64,000 nt of DNA, taken from Streptomyces sp. WM6386. GTDB lineage: Bacteria > Actinomycetota > Actinomycetes > Streptomycetales > Streptomycetaceae. The translations under genes were made by a program, and so were the position numbers. The stretch lies in NCBI RefSeq assembly GCF_000972385.1, contig NZ_JXTE01000054.1, positions 1 through 64,000 of the forward strand, read 5' to 3'. How positions within the stretch are numbered: position 1 is the first letter of the stretch; the number at the start of each line of letters is the position of its first letter. This document shows positions 29,622 to 39,300 of the stretch, piece after piece. The notes beneath the pieces were generated by a model. That model was not told the DNA's origin. It saw only the letters and a list, made by a program, of their open reading frames with translations, and did not search any database.

Positions 29622-31832
29622 TCATGGTGCCTCCGGCGGATCCAGCGGCGTCGACGCCTCCTTGAGCGCCGCCCAGCGGGTCTCGCGGGAGGCGTCGCCG
29701 TGCCAGGGCGGGCGAAGCGAGGTGGGGGTCTCCCCGCCCGGAGGGTGGGGGAGGGCCGCCGGGGCCGGGTAGGGGTCGGCGGGCAGGAAGTCGTACGGCT
29801 CGAAGGTGGGGTCGTCGTCGCCGGGACCGTAGGACGTGGCGGGCGTCGGGGTCGGTTGATCGGCGGGCTTTCCGCGGGAGAACCAGCGGCGCGGCGAGGG
29901 CTTTACGGCGGATGGGCCGGCCCCGTGGCCCGGGGAGGGCGGCCGGTCGTCCGAGGGGGCCTCCGGGGTCCCGTCCGCCGCCGAGGACTTCGGAACGGCC
30001 TGACCGGCGTCCTTCTTCCGCCAGAGCCGGCCGCGCGCCCGGCCTCCGGACGCCTGGGGCTCACCGGCCCCGGGTTCGTGTCCCCCGCCGGTCTCCGCTG
30101 AGCGCGCCGCCGCCTCCCTTCCCGCTCCACCGGCCCCGGGTTCGCGTCCCCCACCGGTCTCCGCTGAGCGCGCCGCCGCCTCCCTTCCCGCTCCACCGGC
30201 CCCGGGCTCCCGCGCCTCCGTCCACAGCGGTCCCAGCCCTGCCACCCGCGACCCGCCCGTACCCGGACGCGCCCCGGCGTGCCCGCGCTCGGGTACGTCC
30301 GTGACCGTCCCGCGCGCCCGTGGCTTCCCGCTCTTCGGCTTCCGCACCCGCCGCGCCCGGCACCGCCACGCCCGTAGCCCCAGGGCCGTGGGGATCGCCA
30401 CCACCGAGGTCCACGCCAGCGCCGCCGCTCCCGTCAGCCACCACACCGGACCGAACCAGGCGAGTGCGGCGACTCCGAGCGGTCCGCCCGCGAGCGCGGC
30501 GAGCATCGCGACGGCGGCCGCGCACAGGAGGGCCGCGAGCCCGGCGGTACCGGCCGTCCGGCCGCGTGACCAGGGTGTGGCGGGCCCGTGCCCCGACCCC
30601 TCGCCCGCCTGCCCGGCACCCCTCGCCACGGCTCCGCCGTCCGCGCCCTTCAGCTGCCCATCACCCCTCGCCGAGGTTCCCCCGTCCGCGCCCTTCGGCT
30701 GTGCGCCGACACCCTTGCCCGGCGCCACGACAGACGCCCCGGCCGTCGCTCCGGCGGCACCCCCACCCCGCCCTCCCTCATCCACTCTCCGACTCCCCGC
30801 CCGCCCCACGAACCACCCCACCGTCGCCCCGGCCACCACCGGCACCCCCGCGGCCGCCCAGTTCACCCATGTCCCCGTCCCAGGCCCCGGCACCGCCGCC
30901 AGCAGCGGGAACGGTGGCAGGAGGGGTGCGGGGGCGGAGGACAGGGGGCCCACCACATGCCCCGTCCCCAGGACGAAGCCGGGCCCCAGCGCATACGACG
31001 CCGACCAGACCGCCGCGTTCGGTACCAGCGCCACGCACAGCAACAGCACCGCGAACCGGCCCGACCAGCCCTCCGTCAGCTGGAGGAAGGAGAGCCGCGT
31101 CGCGTCGCCGTGCCACACCAGGGACGTTCCCAGGAGCAGCGCACCACCGCCCACCAGCACCGCCACCCCCGCGCCCGCGGCCCGCGCCGACGTGCCGAGA
31201 CGGCGGCGGGCCTCGGGGCCGAGGAGCAGACGCCGTACCCCCGCGGGAAGCAACAGCAGCGCGCCGTCCACCGGTTCGCGCGGGCGGCCGTACGCCGTCC
31301 ATACCCCCGCACCCGCCGCCAGCATCACGACCACCGGCACGCACACCCCCACCCACACCCACGCCGGCCGCAGATCACCGCCCGCCGCGTACAGCGCGGC
31401 TCCCGTCCCGACGGCGAGATAGCCGAGGACCACCCCCGCGAACGCCGTCCGTCCCGAAGCCTCCATGGAGTCGTCCACCGCGTCCCGCGCCGCCCGATGC
31501 ACCAGCCACACCGGCAGCACGACCAGCAGCAACGGCGTCACCTCCACCGGCGCCGGAACCCCGGACAGCGTGTCCGTACGCACCAGTTCCGCCCCGTGCG
31601 CCAACAGCCACAGCGCCGCGGCGACATGCAGCGCACCGCCCGGCCCGCTGTCCGGATACGGCGAACTGATCCACAGCACCATCACCAGTACGGCCAGCGA
31701 ACCGAGCCCGAGCCCCGCCGCGAGCACGCCGGCCAGAAGGCTCGCGGCCAGTCCGGGCGATCGGTCCCGCAACCGGGCGAGCAGGGACGACTGGGGTGCT
31801 CGGCGAACGGTCATCTGCATCACGATCGCCAT
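29622..31832 (-). CDS. DUF6350-type polytopic membrane protein with a repetitive cytoplasmic tail
   Basis: A 736-residue protein. About eleven hydrophobic segments occupy residues 25-470, beginning [25 protein letters not shown]. They match the actinobacterial DUF6350 family, sometimes annotated as PerM-like cell-division proteins. The C-terminal 260 residues are disordered, with two copies of a 22-residue repeat ([16 protein letters not shown], 30063-30206), a basic [12 protein letters not shown] patch, and a tail rich in Pro. The gene lies between purN and sucCD, as in other Streptomyces. Its exact role is not settled; division-related annotation is from memory and unproven here. Confidence 0.82.
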   Translation of the reverse strand: MAIVMQMTVRRAPQSSLLARLRDRSPGLAASLLAGVLAAGLGLGSLAVLVMVLWISSPYPDSGPGGALHVAAALWLLAHGAELVRTDTLSGVPAPVEVTPLLLVVLPVWLVHRAARDAVDDSMEASGRTAFAGVVLGYLAVGTGAALYAAGGDLRPAWVWVGVCVPVVVMLAAGAGVWTAYGRPREPVDGALLLLPAGVRRLLLGPEARRRLGTSARAAGAGVAVLVGGGALLLGTSLVWHGDATRLSFLQLTEGWSGRFAVLLLCVALVPNAAVWSASYALGPGFVLGTGHVVGPLSSAPAPLLPPFPLLAAVPGPGTGTWVNWAAAGVPVVAGATVGWFVGRAGSRRVDEGGRGGGAAGATAGASVVAPGKGVGAQPKGADGGTSARGDGQLKGADGGAVARGAGQAGEGSGHGPATPWSRGRTAGTAGLAALLCAAAVAMLAALAGGPLGVAALAWFGPVWWLTGAAALAWTSVVAIPTALGLRAWRCRARRVRKPKSGKPRARGTVTDVPERGHAGARPGTGGSRVAGLGPLWTEAREPGAGGAGREAAARSAETGGGREPGAGGAGREAAARSAETGGGHEPGAGEPQASGGRARGRLWRKKDAGQAVPKSSAADGTPEAPSDDRPPSPGHGAGPSAVKPSPRRWFSRGKPADQPTPTPATSYGPGDDDPTFEPYDFLPADPYPAPAALPHPPGGETPTSLRPPWHGDASRETRWAALKEASTPLDPPEAP
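29723..29755. repeat. GC-rich interspersed palindromic element within the DUF6350 gene
   Basis: Begins TGGGGGTCTCCCCGCC and ends GGTGGGGGAGGG. It resembles the insert at 2450-2485 and lies in frame in the disordered tail. Confidence 0.55.
30063..30206 (-). repeat. 66-bp tandem repeat encoding a 22-residue repeat
   Basis: Units begin at 30063 and 30129, with a partial third at 30195. The two full copies differ at only a few bases. The translated repeat holds [11 protein letters not shown] and EPGAGGAG. The period is a multiple of three. Confidence 0.85.
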
Positions 31833-31908
31833 GCTCCCAACGACACGCGCTTTCTCGTCGTAACAGGCGAACCCCCGAAGTGTCGCTCAATATACGACTA
31901 TGTACTTT

Positions 31909-31918
31909 TTCGTACGAA
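31909..31918. promoter_or_regulatory. TTCGTACGAA palindrome before the HTH/sigma-like gene
   Basis: A perfect 10-bp palindrome 10 bp upstream of the GTG start at 31929. An identical copy lies at 28486-28495 upstream of purN. It is embedded in an unusually AT-rich stretch (31890-31915). Confidence 0.5.
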
Positions 31919-31928
31919 GGGGCGCCCT

Positions 31929-32984
31929 GTGACACAGAGCCCTGCGACCCCGCTCCCCCCGCCCAAGGAACGCCGACGCCTGCGCGAGGCCGGGTCCTTG
32001 ACGCAGGCTCAGGTCGCCGAACGGGTGGGGGCCACCCGCGAGACGGTCCGCGCGTGGGAGTCCGGCCGTACGAACCCGCGGGGCCGGAAGCGGGAGGCGT
32101 ACGCGAAGCTGCTGGACTCCTTGGCGGAGGTCGAGGTGACGGTCCCTCAAGAGGCACCGGCTCCCGAACCCGAGGAACCCGCCGTCCCCCTGACCCCCGC
32201 TCAGGCCTTCGACGCGCTGTACGCGTTCTGCGCCCCGGCCCTCGTACGGCAGTCCTATCTGCTCACCGGGCGCCGTGAGCTCGCCCGCGAATCGGTCGAG
32301 CGGGCGTTTCAACTCGCCTGGCAGCGCTGGCCCGAGGTGGCCGTCGACCGCGACCCCGCGGGCTGGGTACGGGCCACGGCGTACGAGTACGCCCTCTCCC
32401 CCTGGCACCGCTTCCGCCCCCGATTCCGCTACCCGGAGCCACCGCCCGCCGACGCGTCGGACCGCGCCCTGATGGACGTACTCCTCAAGCTCCCACCGCC
32501 GTACCGCCGCACGTTGCTGTTGTACGACGGTGTGGGCCTCGACCTGCCCGAGACCGCGGCGGAGACCGAGGCGAGCACGCCGGCGGCGGCGAACCGGCTG
32601 CTGCACGCGCGCGAGGCGGTCGGCACGAAGTTGCCTGCGCTGGCCGACCCCGCTGAGCTGCACCGGCGGCTCACCGAACTCGCCTCGACGGAACGTCTGC
32701 GGGCCGCGAGGCCGCCCACGGTGCGGACGGGGAGCGAGCGCAGGGCGCGGTTTTGGACGCGGGCGGCCATCGCGTTCACGGTGGCGCTGATCGGTACGAC
32801 GGCGTTGACCGTACGGACCGCTCCGACGCACTACGAGCCGCCGATCGCGCCGGGGGCGGAGATCCAGGGGGTGCCGCCGCGGGTCGCGCAGGGCGCGTTG
32901 TCGGAGGCGGAGGTGGAGTTGCGGGAGAAGCTGCGGGGCGGGATGACGAGTGGGCCGGAGAGACTGTTCCCGCTCAGTCGTTGA
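31929..32984 (+). CDS. XRE helix-turn-helix fused to an ECF-sigma-like region, with a C-terminal membrane helix
   Basis: A 351-residue protein starting at GTG. Residues about 12-60 form an XRE helix-turn-helix (LTQAQVAERVGATRETVRAWESGR). Residues about 90-245 follow the ECF sigma plan: a region-2-like DALYAFCAPALVRQSYLLTGRR and WQRWPEV, and a region-4-like stretch LLKLPPPYRRTLLLYDGVG. A transmembrane helix (about 282-302, WTRAAIAFTVALIGTTAL) precedes a short outer tail. The region-4 helices contain VGLDLPETAAETEASTPAAANRL, degenerate for a true sigma factor. It is probably a membrane-tethered regulator that evolved from a sigma factor. Its upstream palindrome could be its own site. Confidence 0.83.
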   Translation: MTQSPATPLPPPKERRRLREAGSLTQAQVAERVGATRETVRAWESGRTNPRGRKREAYAKLLDSLAEVEVTVPQEAPAPEPEEPAVPLTPAQAFDALYAFCAPALVRQSYLLTGRRELARESVERAFQLAWQRWPEVAVDRDPAGWVRATAYEYALSPWHRFRPRFRYPEPPPADASDRALMDVLLKLPPPYRRTLLLYDGVGLDLPETAAETEASTPAAANRLLHAREAVGTKLPALADPAELHRRLTELASTERLRAARPPTVRTGSERRARFWTRAAIAFTVALIGTTALTVRTAPTHYEPPIAPGAEIQGVPPRVAQGALSEAEVELREKLRGGMTSGPERLFPLSR

Positions 32985-32999
32985 CCGCGGGCCGGTGGG

Positions 33000-33089
33000 G
33001 GCTGGTCGCGCAGTTCCCCGCGCCCCTAAAAGATGGGCGGGTTCGAGCCGGCCTGCCTTCAAGGGGCGCGGGGAACCGCGCGACCAGCC
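33000..33089. repeat. Long imperfect inverted repeat, common Streptomyces interspersed type
   Basis: A 28-base arm beginning GGCTGGTCGCGCAGTTCCCC pairs with an arm ending in GCGCGACCAGCC, with a single mismatch and a 34-base spacer. I know this GCGCAGTTCCCCGCGCCCC type as recurrent between convergent Streptomyces genes. It lies between the HTH/sigma-like gene and the sucD stop and may end both transcripts. Confidence 0.75.
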
Positions 33090-33141
33090 ACATCGCACCC
33101 GCAGCCGCCGCACAACCCGCCCCGGCACCCCGTTACGCGTC

Positions 33142-33176
33142 GATGGGCCCGCTCCAACCCTCGGAGCGAGCCCATC
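33142..33176 (-). terminator. Terminator of sucCD
   Basis: Arms GATGGGC/GCCCATC and GCTCC/GGAGC form an interrupted 12-bp stem just past the sucD stop on the leftward strand. Confidence 0.6.
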
Positions 33177-33198
33177 AGACGTTCAGCTGGGTACCTGC

Positions 33199-34083
33199 TC
33201 AGCCGGCGAGGATCTCCCGCGCCAGCTTCGCCGTCTCGGTCGGCGTCTTGCCGACCTTGACGCCCGCGGCCTCAAGGGCCTCCTTCTTCGCGGCGGCCGT
33301 GCCGGAGGAGCCGGAGACGATGGCGCCGGCGTGGCCCATGGTCTTGCCCTCGGGCGCGGTGAAGCCCGCGACGTAGCCGACGACCGGCTTCTTCACGTTC
33401 TCCGCGATGAACGCGGCCGCACGCTCCTCGGCGTCGCCACCGATCTCACCGATCATGACGATCAGGTCGGTGTCGGGGTCGGCCTCGAACGCGGCGAGCG
33501 CGTCGATGTGGGTCGTACCGATGATCGGGTCGCCACCGATGCCGACGGCGGAGGAGAAGCCGATGTCACGCAGCTCGTACATCATCTGGTACGTCAGCGT
33601 GCCGGACTTCGAGACCAGACCGATGCGGCCCGGCTTGGTGATGTCGCCCGGGATGATGCCGGCGTTCGACTGGCCCGGCGTGATGAGACCGGGGCAGTTC
33701 GGGCCGATGATCCGGGTCTTGTTGCCCTGCGACACGGCGTACGCGTAGAACGCGGCCGAGTCGTGGACCGCGATGCCCTCGGTGATGACGACCGCGAGCG
33801 GGATCTCGGCGTCGATCGCCTCGACCACGGCGGCCTTGGCGAAGGCCGGCGGTACGAAGAGGACGGATACGTTCGCGCCCGTCTTCTCGATCGCCTCGGC
33901 GACCGTGCCGAAGACCGGGATCTCGTTGCCGTCGATGTCGACCGACGTGCCCGCCTTGCGGGGGTTCACGCCACCGACGATGTTCGTGCCGTCGGCCAGC
34001 ATGAGCTTGGTGTGCTTCATGCCCGTGGCACCGGTCATGCCCTGGACGATGACCTTGCTGTCCTTGTTGAGGAAGATAGCCAT
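33199..34083 (-). CDS. sucD: Succinate-CoA ligase, alpha subunit
   Basis: A 294-residue TCA-cycle enzyme subunit. It has the CoA-binding [24 protein letters not shown], and the phosphohistidine loop [13 protein letters not shown] with H251. It works with SucC to convert succinyl-CoA to succinate while making a nucleoside triphosphate. It follows sucC after 18 bp. Confidence 0.97.
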   Translation of the reverse strand: MAIFLNKDSKVIVQGMTGATGMKHTKLMLADGTNIVGGVNPRKAGTSVDIDGNEIPVFGTVAEAIEKTGANVSVLFVPPAFAKAAVVEAIDAEIPLAVVITEGIAVHDSAAFYAYAVSQGNKTRIIGPNCPGLITPGQSNAGIIPGDITKPGRIGLVSKSGTLTYQMMYELRDIGFSSAVGIGGDPIIGTTHIDALAAFEADPDTDLIVMIGEIGGDAEERAAAFIAENVKKPVVGYVAGFTAPEGKTMGHAGAIVSGSSGTAAAKKEALEAAGVKVGKTPTETAKLAREILAG

Positions 34084-34101
34084 GGCTGTTTTCCCTCGTC
34101 C

Positions 34102-35280
34102 TTACTTCGCAGCCGCGAGCTCGGCGGCCTTGTCGGCCGCGCCGTCCATGGTGTCCACGCGCTGGACCAGCGGGTGGTTGGCGTCGGAGAGGATCTTGCG
34201 ACCCAGCTCGGCGTTGTTGCCGTCCAGTCGGACGACCAGCGGCTTGGTGACTTCCTCGCCCTTGTCGGCGAGCAGCTGCAGCGCCTGGACGATGCCGTTG
34301 GCGACCTCGTCACAGGCGGTGATGCCACCGAAGACGTTGACGAACACGGACTTGACGTCCGGGTCGCCGAGGATGATCTCCAGGCCGTTCGCCATGACGG
34401 CGGCGGAGGCGCCACCGCCGATGTCGAGGAAGTTGGCCGGCTTCACGCCGCCGTGGTTCTCACCGGCGTACGCGACGACGTCCAGGGTGCTCATGACGAG
34501 ACCCGCGCCGTTGCCGATGATGCCGACCTCGCCGTCGAGCTTGACGTAGTTGAGGTTCTTCTCCTTGGCGGCGGCCTCGAGCGGGTTGGCCGCGTCCTTG
34601 TCCTGGAGAGCCTCGTGTCCCGGCTGACGGAACTCGGCGTTCTCGTCGAGGGAGACCTTGCCGTCCAGGGCGATGACGTCACCGGAGGCGACCTTGGCCA
34701 GCGGGTTGACCTCGACGAGGAGGGCGTCCTCCTCGATGAAGGTCTTCCACAGGGTGACAAGGACGTTCTCGACCTTGTCGGCGACCTCGGCCGGGAAGTT
34801 CGCGGCCTCGACGATCTGGCGGGCGACCTCGGGGGTCACACCCACGTTGGCGTCGATCGGCGTCTTGGCGACGGCCTCGGGGCGGGTCTCCGCCACCTCC
34901 TCGATCTCCATGCCGCCCTCGACGGACGCGATGGAGAGGAAGGTGCGGTTGGCGCGGTCCAGGAGGAAGGAGACGTAGTACTCCTCCAGGATCTCCGGGG
35001 CCGTCTCGGCGATCATCACCTTGTGGACCGTGTGGCCCTTGATGTCCATGCCGAGGATGTTGGTCGCGTGCTCGACCGCCTCGTCGGTGGTCGAGGCCAG
35101 CTTCACGCCGCCGGCCTTGCCGCGGCCACCGACCTTCACCTGGGCCTTGACGACGGACTTGCCACCGAGACGCTCGGTGGCTGCGCGGGCCGCCTCAGGC
35201 GTGTCGATGACTTCACCGGCCAGCACCGGTACATCGTGCTTGGCGAAGAGGTCCCTCGCCTGGTACTCGAACAGGTCCAC
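34102..35280 (-). CDS. sucC: Succinate-CoA ligase, beta subunit
   Basis: A 392-residue subunit with an ATP-grasp fold ([19 protein letters not shown] start; [28 protein letters not shown]; and [10 protein letters not shown]). It binds nucleotide and succinate. It is the first gene of the sucCD pair. The region upstream (35281-35530) should hold its promoter, though no clear -35/-10 stands out. Confidence 0.97.
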   Translation of the reverse strand: MDLFEYQARDLFAKHDVPVLAGEVIDTPEAARAATERLGGKSVVKAQVKVGGRGKAGGVKLASTTDEAVEHATNILGMDIKGHTVHKVMIAETAPEILEEYYVSFLLDRANRTFLSIASVEGGMEIEEVAETRPEAVAKTPIDANVGVTPEVARQIVEAANFPAEVADKVENVLVTLWKTFIEEDALLVEVNPLAKVASGDVIALDGKVSLDENAEFRQPGHEALQDKDAANPLEAAAKEKNLNYVKLDGEVGIIGNGAGLVMSTLDVVAYAGENHGGVKPANFLDIGGGASAAVMANGLEIILGDPDVKSVFVNVFGGITACDEVANGIVQALQLLADKGEEVTKPLVVRLDGNNAELGRKILSDANHPLVQRVDTMDGAADKAAELAAAK

Positions 35281-35748
35281 GCGCTTCCGTCCCTATCAGT
35301 GATCTCGCGGTTCGTTGTCTGCGTGGGCGTGCCGCGAGGGCAACGTGACGTCCGACCGTGTCTGTCACAAGGGAGGCGCACACGGTGTCCGAGCGCGCGG
35401 CATGTCCGTCTCGCAGGTTATCGCTGCTTGCGGGGGGCCCCTAAATCGAGGGTCACACCTGAGCGGTGATACCTGTCACATGATGCCGCCCTCACTGGCA
35501 CGCTGTGCCAGATGTGAGGGGTCGAGGGGGTCATGGGGAAGGGCCTCACCGGGCTGGGGTTGACCCGGTGAGGCCCTCTGAGCAGCCCCTGAGGGGCACG
35601 GGGCAGTCGATCCCCACCCCAATGGGGACCGCTCCGCCCCGCCCGTGAGGTGTCGGCCGGACAGACCGACGGCTTTCGGCCGTCCGGGTCCCGCACCCTC
35701 ACGGAGTCGGTCGGTCCGCCGCGCTGGGCGGCGGTGGTGGGGGGACGG
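35281..35748. other. Gap between sucC and the repeat-protein gene
   Basis: No gene is supported. A strong hairpin at 35540-35577 ends the leftward transcript of the repeat-protein gene. The half nearest sucC is AT-richer and probably holds its promoter. Short open frames here have poor codon bias. Confidence 0.6.
35540..35577 (-). terminator. Terminator after the 666-residue repeat protein gene
   Basis: Arms AGGGCCTCACCGGG and CCCGGTGAGGCCCT are perfectly complementary over 14 bases with a 10-base loop. Confidence 0.75.
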
Positions 35749-37749
35749 TCAGGCGTTGTACGTGATGCCGTGCTGCTGCGCGTATCCCGGCGTGATCGAC
35801 TCGGCGACGCCCTGGACACCGGCGACGGCGTTCGCGGCCGGCGGGGTCACGCCGTCGACCGTGTGACCGATGACGGGTGCGGCACCGCCGACGACGGGCG
35901 CCACGTCACCGACGACGCCGTACGCGAAGGGGGCGACGTCACCCGTGACGCCGTACGCGAGGTTCCCCGCGCTGCCCGTGACGCCCTGCACGACGGGCTG
36001 GACGAGGCCGACGACGGGCCGCGCGACCCCGTGCGCGAAGGACTGGGCCTCCGCGGTCACGCCGTACGCCAGATCGGCGGTGTGCCCGGCCACGCCGTAC
36101 GCGAGCGGCGCGACGCCGCCCACGACGGGCCGGACGTCGCCGACCACGCCGTACGCCAGCCCGTCCACGTCCGCGACGGCCTGCCCCGCGACCGGGACCA
36201 CGCCGTGCACGGCGGCATTCGCGACCGGTGGCAGCACGGCACCGGTGGCATCGACGGCGACCTGACCGACGAGACCGGTGGCGTAGGCGGGTACGCCGGT
36301 GACGACGCCGTCCACGACGGGATGGAGGTCGGCGACCGCGCCGGTGACGACGCCGTCCACGACGGGATGGAGGTCGGCGACCGCGCCGGTGGCGACGGGC
36401 GCGACGCCGTGAACGGCGTCGCCGGTGAGGTGGTGGACGTCGCCGACGGTGGCGGTGGCCACGGGCTGGACGCCGTGGACGGCGGTCCCGGCGGTCTGCC
36501 CCACGCCCTGGACGGCGCCGGCGGCGACCGGCTGGACGTCGGCCACGACGCCGTGGGCGAGTGCGGTCGCGGCATCGACGGTGTGGCGGGCGGTCCGCGC
36601 GACACCGGCGACCGTGCCGCCGACGACCGGGGCGACCTCGCCGACCGTGTGGACGACGACCGGGGTGACGCCGTTGACCACGCCGTGGGCGACCGGGCTC
36701 ACCCCCTCCAGCGTGCCGGTGGCGACCGGGACGACCCCGGCGACGGCGTGCTCGGCGGTCGGGACGACACCGGCGACCGTCTGACCGGCGACCGGGACCA
36801 CTCCGTCCACGGCGGCGGTGGCCAGCGGGGGCACGGCCGCCGCGACCGTCTCGTCGACGACCGGGGCGACGGTGCCGGGAACGGCGGCCACCGTCCCGAC
36901 CGCCTGATGCCGGACCCCGCCCACGGTGCCCGTGATGTGGCTCGGGACGGAGGAGACGGTGGCCCCGGCGGCCGTCGTCACGGTTCCGGCCTCGCCCCGG
37001 GCGACGGCGAGCGCGTCGGTGGCGCGGCCCTCGGCCCCGGTGACCGTGGCCTGCGCGGCGCCGCTCACGCCGGTGGCGGTGCGGCCCGCGCCCGCGACGG
37101 TCTGCCGCACCTTGGTCCGTACGACGCCGTCGACGCCCTGGGCCTGGGTACGGGCCGCCGACTGGACACCCTGGAGCCTGGTCTGGGCTCCGGCGAGGGC
37201 CCGCTCGAGCTCAGGGGCGAAAGCGGCGAGGGGGCCGAAGAGGTAGTCGACCTCGTCCCGCGGGGCGGTCGCGTCGGAGACGGTGGCCCGGGCGGTGGTG
37301 ACGGTCTCGTCTGCTGTGGCCTTGGCCTTCGCCTGCGCGGCACGGGCGGCCTTGGCACCCTGGATGGCCGCGGCACCCTTGATCTTCGAGGCCTTGTCCG
37401 AGGTCGCGGTGGTCTGCGGGACGGTGACCTTCGCGTCCACGTACCGGCGGGCCTGGTCGGTGGTGGCGGTGGCGGTGCCTGCCGTGTGGGAGACCGTGTC
37501 GGTCGCCTGGGGTGTGGTCGTCGCGGCGGTGTTCTCGACCGTCGAGGTCACGCCGGAGACGGTCTCCTGCACCTCGGTGACGGCGCCGTCGACCGTGCCG
37601 GTCAGGGCGTCCGTGACGTCGGTCGTCGTGTCGGACACGGACAGCGAGGAGGCGGGCAGTTCGTCGGCGCTGGCCACGGAGGAGCCGAGCGCCCACGCGC
37701 CGGTGACGCCGGCGGCTATGACGATGGAGCGGCGGATGTTCTTGTTCAT
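35749..37749 (-). CDS. Large secreted Val/Gly/Pro repeat protein (11-residue repeats), unknown function
   Basis: A 666-residue secreted protein. A signal peptide (MNKNIRRSIVIAAGVTGAWALGS, cleavage near ASA) precedes a Thr/Val-rich region and a helical Ala/Gln region (about 100-280) with RALAGAQTRLQGVQSAARTQ. From about residue 280 to 660 there are roughly thirty units of 11 residues, consensus V-x-G-V-x-P-V-A-x-x-[AT], for example VAGVVPTAEHA and VHGVAPVATGA. There is no Cys and almost no Trp. Such hydrophobic, regularly spaced repeats suggest a fibrous or surface-forming protein, perhaps a solenoid. No LPxTG or wall-anchor motif is seen. The gene and the one at 38109 are probably related in function. 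Confidence 0.82.
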   Translation of the reverse strand: MNKNIRRSIVIAAGVTGAWALGSSVASADELPASSLSVSDTTTDVTDALTGTVDGAVTEVQETVSGVTSTVENTAATTTPQATDTVSHTAGTATATTDQARRYVDAKVTVPQTTATSDKASKIKGAAAIQGAKAARAAQAKAKATADETVTTARATVSDATAPRDEVDYLFGPLAAFAPELERALAGAQTRLQGVQSAARTQAQGVDGVVRTKVRQTVAGAGRTATGVSGAAQATVTGAEGRATDALAVARGEAGTVTTAAGATVSSVPSHITGTVGGVRHQAVGTVAAVPGTVAPVVDETVAAAVPPLATAAVDGVVPVAGQTVAGVVPTAEHAVAGVVPVATGTLEGVSPVAHGVVNGVTPVVVHTVGEVAPVVGGTVAGVARTARHTVDAATALAHGVVADVQPVAAGAVQGVGQTAGTAVHGVQPVATATVGDVHHLTGDAVHGVAPVATGAVADLHPVVDGVVTGAVADLHPVVDGVVTGVPAYATGLVGQVAVDATGAVLPPVANAAVHGVVPVAGQAVADVDGLAYGVVGDVRPVVGGVAPLAYGVAGHTADLAYGVTAEAQSFAHGVARPVVGLVQPVVQGVTGSAGNLAYGVTGDVAPFAYGVVGDVAPVVGGAAPVIGHTVDGVTPPAANAVAGVQGVAESITPGYAQQHGITYNA
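36296..36385 (-). repeat. Perfect 45-bp tandem duplication within the repeat protein gene
   Basis: Two identical 45-bp copies, beginning CCGGTGACGACGCCGTCCAC at 36296 and 36341. They add 15 residues (GAVADLHPVVDGVVT type) and disturb the 11-residue register. The identity suggests a recent event. Confidence 0.9.
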
Positions 37750-38108
37750 ACGTGCGTCAGATCCTTAGATCCTGGGAGGTCCGAAGCTCCCGGGAGGCCT
37801 GGGACGGACGGGCTCCTGAGCGCCGCGAGTGGGGACGACGTCCGGCCGCGCTCGGGGACGAGGGGTCCGGGCGAGCCGCGGAACCGGGTCCGGCGGGCTT
37901 TCAGGAGGAGGTCCGTGGCGGAACTCCGGTGCTTCGGATGGCTGGGGACACTTCCGGTGCCGGTTCCGACCGCGATGCCCCGGGGGGCGGGGTTCTGCGA
38001 TGTCGGATGCGGCTTCGACGGTTTCCGTCCGGTGTTCCAAAGGAGGTCCGGACTACGGGCAGACCTGTTCCGCCCCCGCGCGGCAGGTCTACGGCGGGGG
38101 GTCCTGCC
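37750..38108. other. Gap between the two secreted-protein genes
   Basis: No gene is supported. The leftward repeat-protein gene should have its promoter here. I see no strong palindrome or terminator; AGGAGGTCCG occurs twice (about 37904 and 38040) without a matching gene. Confidence 0.5.
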
Positions 38109-39041
38109 CTATGCCGGAGAAACCGGAATGTCCCGGTGCCGGTCCCGGGTCTCGAACGCGTCGGCACGCACAGCGGCACCGGCCACGAGCCGCACCGCTG
38201 CCCGGTGGTTCAGGGACACGGCGTGCGCGTCCCCGTGCCGCGACGAACCACTGTCCGCCGTCGGCCGGTTGCCAAGCGCACCACTCTGGTCATCGCCGGG
38301 CGTCTGCGGTACGGGGGCGTGGGCGCCCTGGACGGCACGGTGCCCGTCGGTCTTCGCCGTCGCACCCGTCGTGGGCGAACCGGCGACGGACGGCGGACCG
38401 TAGAAGACGGCCGTGGCCGCTGTCTTGCCGGAGCGCCCTCCGAAGGCGTCGCCCTGGGGCGAGTCGGCCACCGGGGACTTCGGCTGGGGTGTCGTCGCCG
38501 GCGGTGCCCGGTCCGGGAGCGTCTGGCCCGGGAGCGCGGGCAGGTCCGGCAGCTCCGGAAGGCCGGGCTGCTCGGTCACGGGCAGGGGCGGCAGGCTCGG
38601 CAGCGGCGGCATCTGCGCCTGCGCCTCCGCCAGTTGCCCGGTCACCGTGTCCACCAGGTCGCCGACCGGCTGAAGGACCTTGCCGTCCACGACACCGACG
38701 ACATGCTCGGTCACCGGGCGGAGGACCTTGTCGTCGACCGACGGCGGGAGGACGTCCGTCTGAGGTGCCGTGTGATGGACCTCGGGTTCGGCCTGCGGCT
38801 TCGCCAACCGCCCCACCGCGCCGCTCGCCAACGACCGGACGCCGTCCACCGGATCCGCCGGAACGGCCCCGGATGTCGCCGTCGTCGTCGGTATGCCCTC
38901 CGCCGCGTTCGCCTGTCCCCCGCAGAGGAACCCGAGCGCGAACAACCCGCCCACCAGCAGCGCCACTTGCAGCGCGCGCCGCCCGGCCGCCGTGCGCAGG
39001 CTGCGCAGAGCGGCACCGGGCAGTGTGGCCGGCCAGGTCAA
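38109..39041 (-). CDS. Secreted proline-rich protein, unknown function
   Basis: A 310-residue secreted protein. The N-terminus has a Tat-less signal-like helix (ALQVALLVGGLFALGFLCGGQANA), the Cys of which is not in a good lipobox. The mature part has VDGKVLQPVGDLVDTVTG, a Pro-rich run (MPPLPSLPPLPVTEQPGLP) and a Ser/Gly/His/Thr-rich C-terminus. It shares Val-Gly-Pro style with the 666-residue neighbour (HVVGVVDGKVLQPV). I do not recognise the family. It could be secreted to the surface or held by its N-terminal helix. Confidence 0.72.
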   Translation of the reverse strand: MTWPATLPGAALRSLRTAAGRRALQVALLVGGLFALGFLCGGQANAAEGIPTTTATSGAVPADPVDGVRSLASGAVGRLAKPQAEPEVHHTAPQTDVLPPSVDDKVLRPVTEHVVGVVDGKVLQPVGDLVDTVTGQLAEAQAQMPPLPSLPPLPVTEQPGLPELPDLPALPGQTLPDRAPPATTPQPKSPVADSPQGDAFGGRSGKTAATAVFYGPPSVAGSPTTGATAKTDGHRAVQGAHAPVPQTPGDDQSGALGNRPTADSGSSRHGDAHAVSLNHRAAVRLVAGAAVRADAFETRDRHRDIPVSPA

Positions 39042-39115
39042 GAGGGTGGTCCTCCCGTGCGGCGGAACGAATCACGCGTGACGAGCAACGAAGTCGGTGC
39101 GACGCGGTACGGACG

Positions 39116-39136
39116 AGCGGTGCGCGACGCACCGCT
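39116..39136. terminator. Small hairpin between the VWA gene and the secreted-protein gene
   Basis: Arms AGCGGTGCG and CGCACCGCT pair perfectly with a 3-base loop, about 165 bp past the VWA stop and 75 bp upstream of the next gene. It may end the VWA operon transcript or be an operator. Confidence 0.5.
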
Positions 39137-39300
39137 GACGAGGCACCGATACTCGCACGGCAGTGCGGAGGTTACGCAAGCCCCCCGTTACCGATGCGAC
39201 TCATGTCCGTTTTGCTGGCTCAATTCGGATGTCGCTGGGTCGACAAATCACCACCGGTTCGCCGTCGTTCCTCTCCCTTCCGACCCCGGCCCGTTCCCCG

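Noticed and set aside
35749..37749. CRISPR-like periodicity in the repeat protein gene
   Set aside because: The 33-bp periodicity is coding, degenerate at DNA level and has no spacers.
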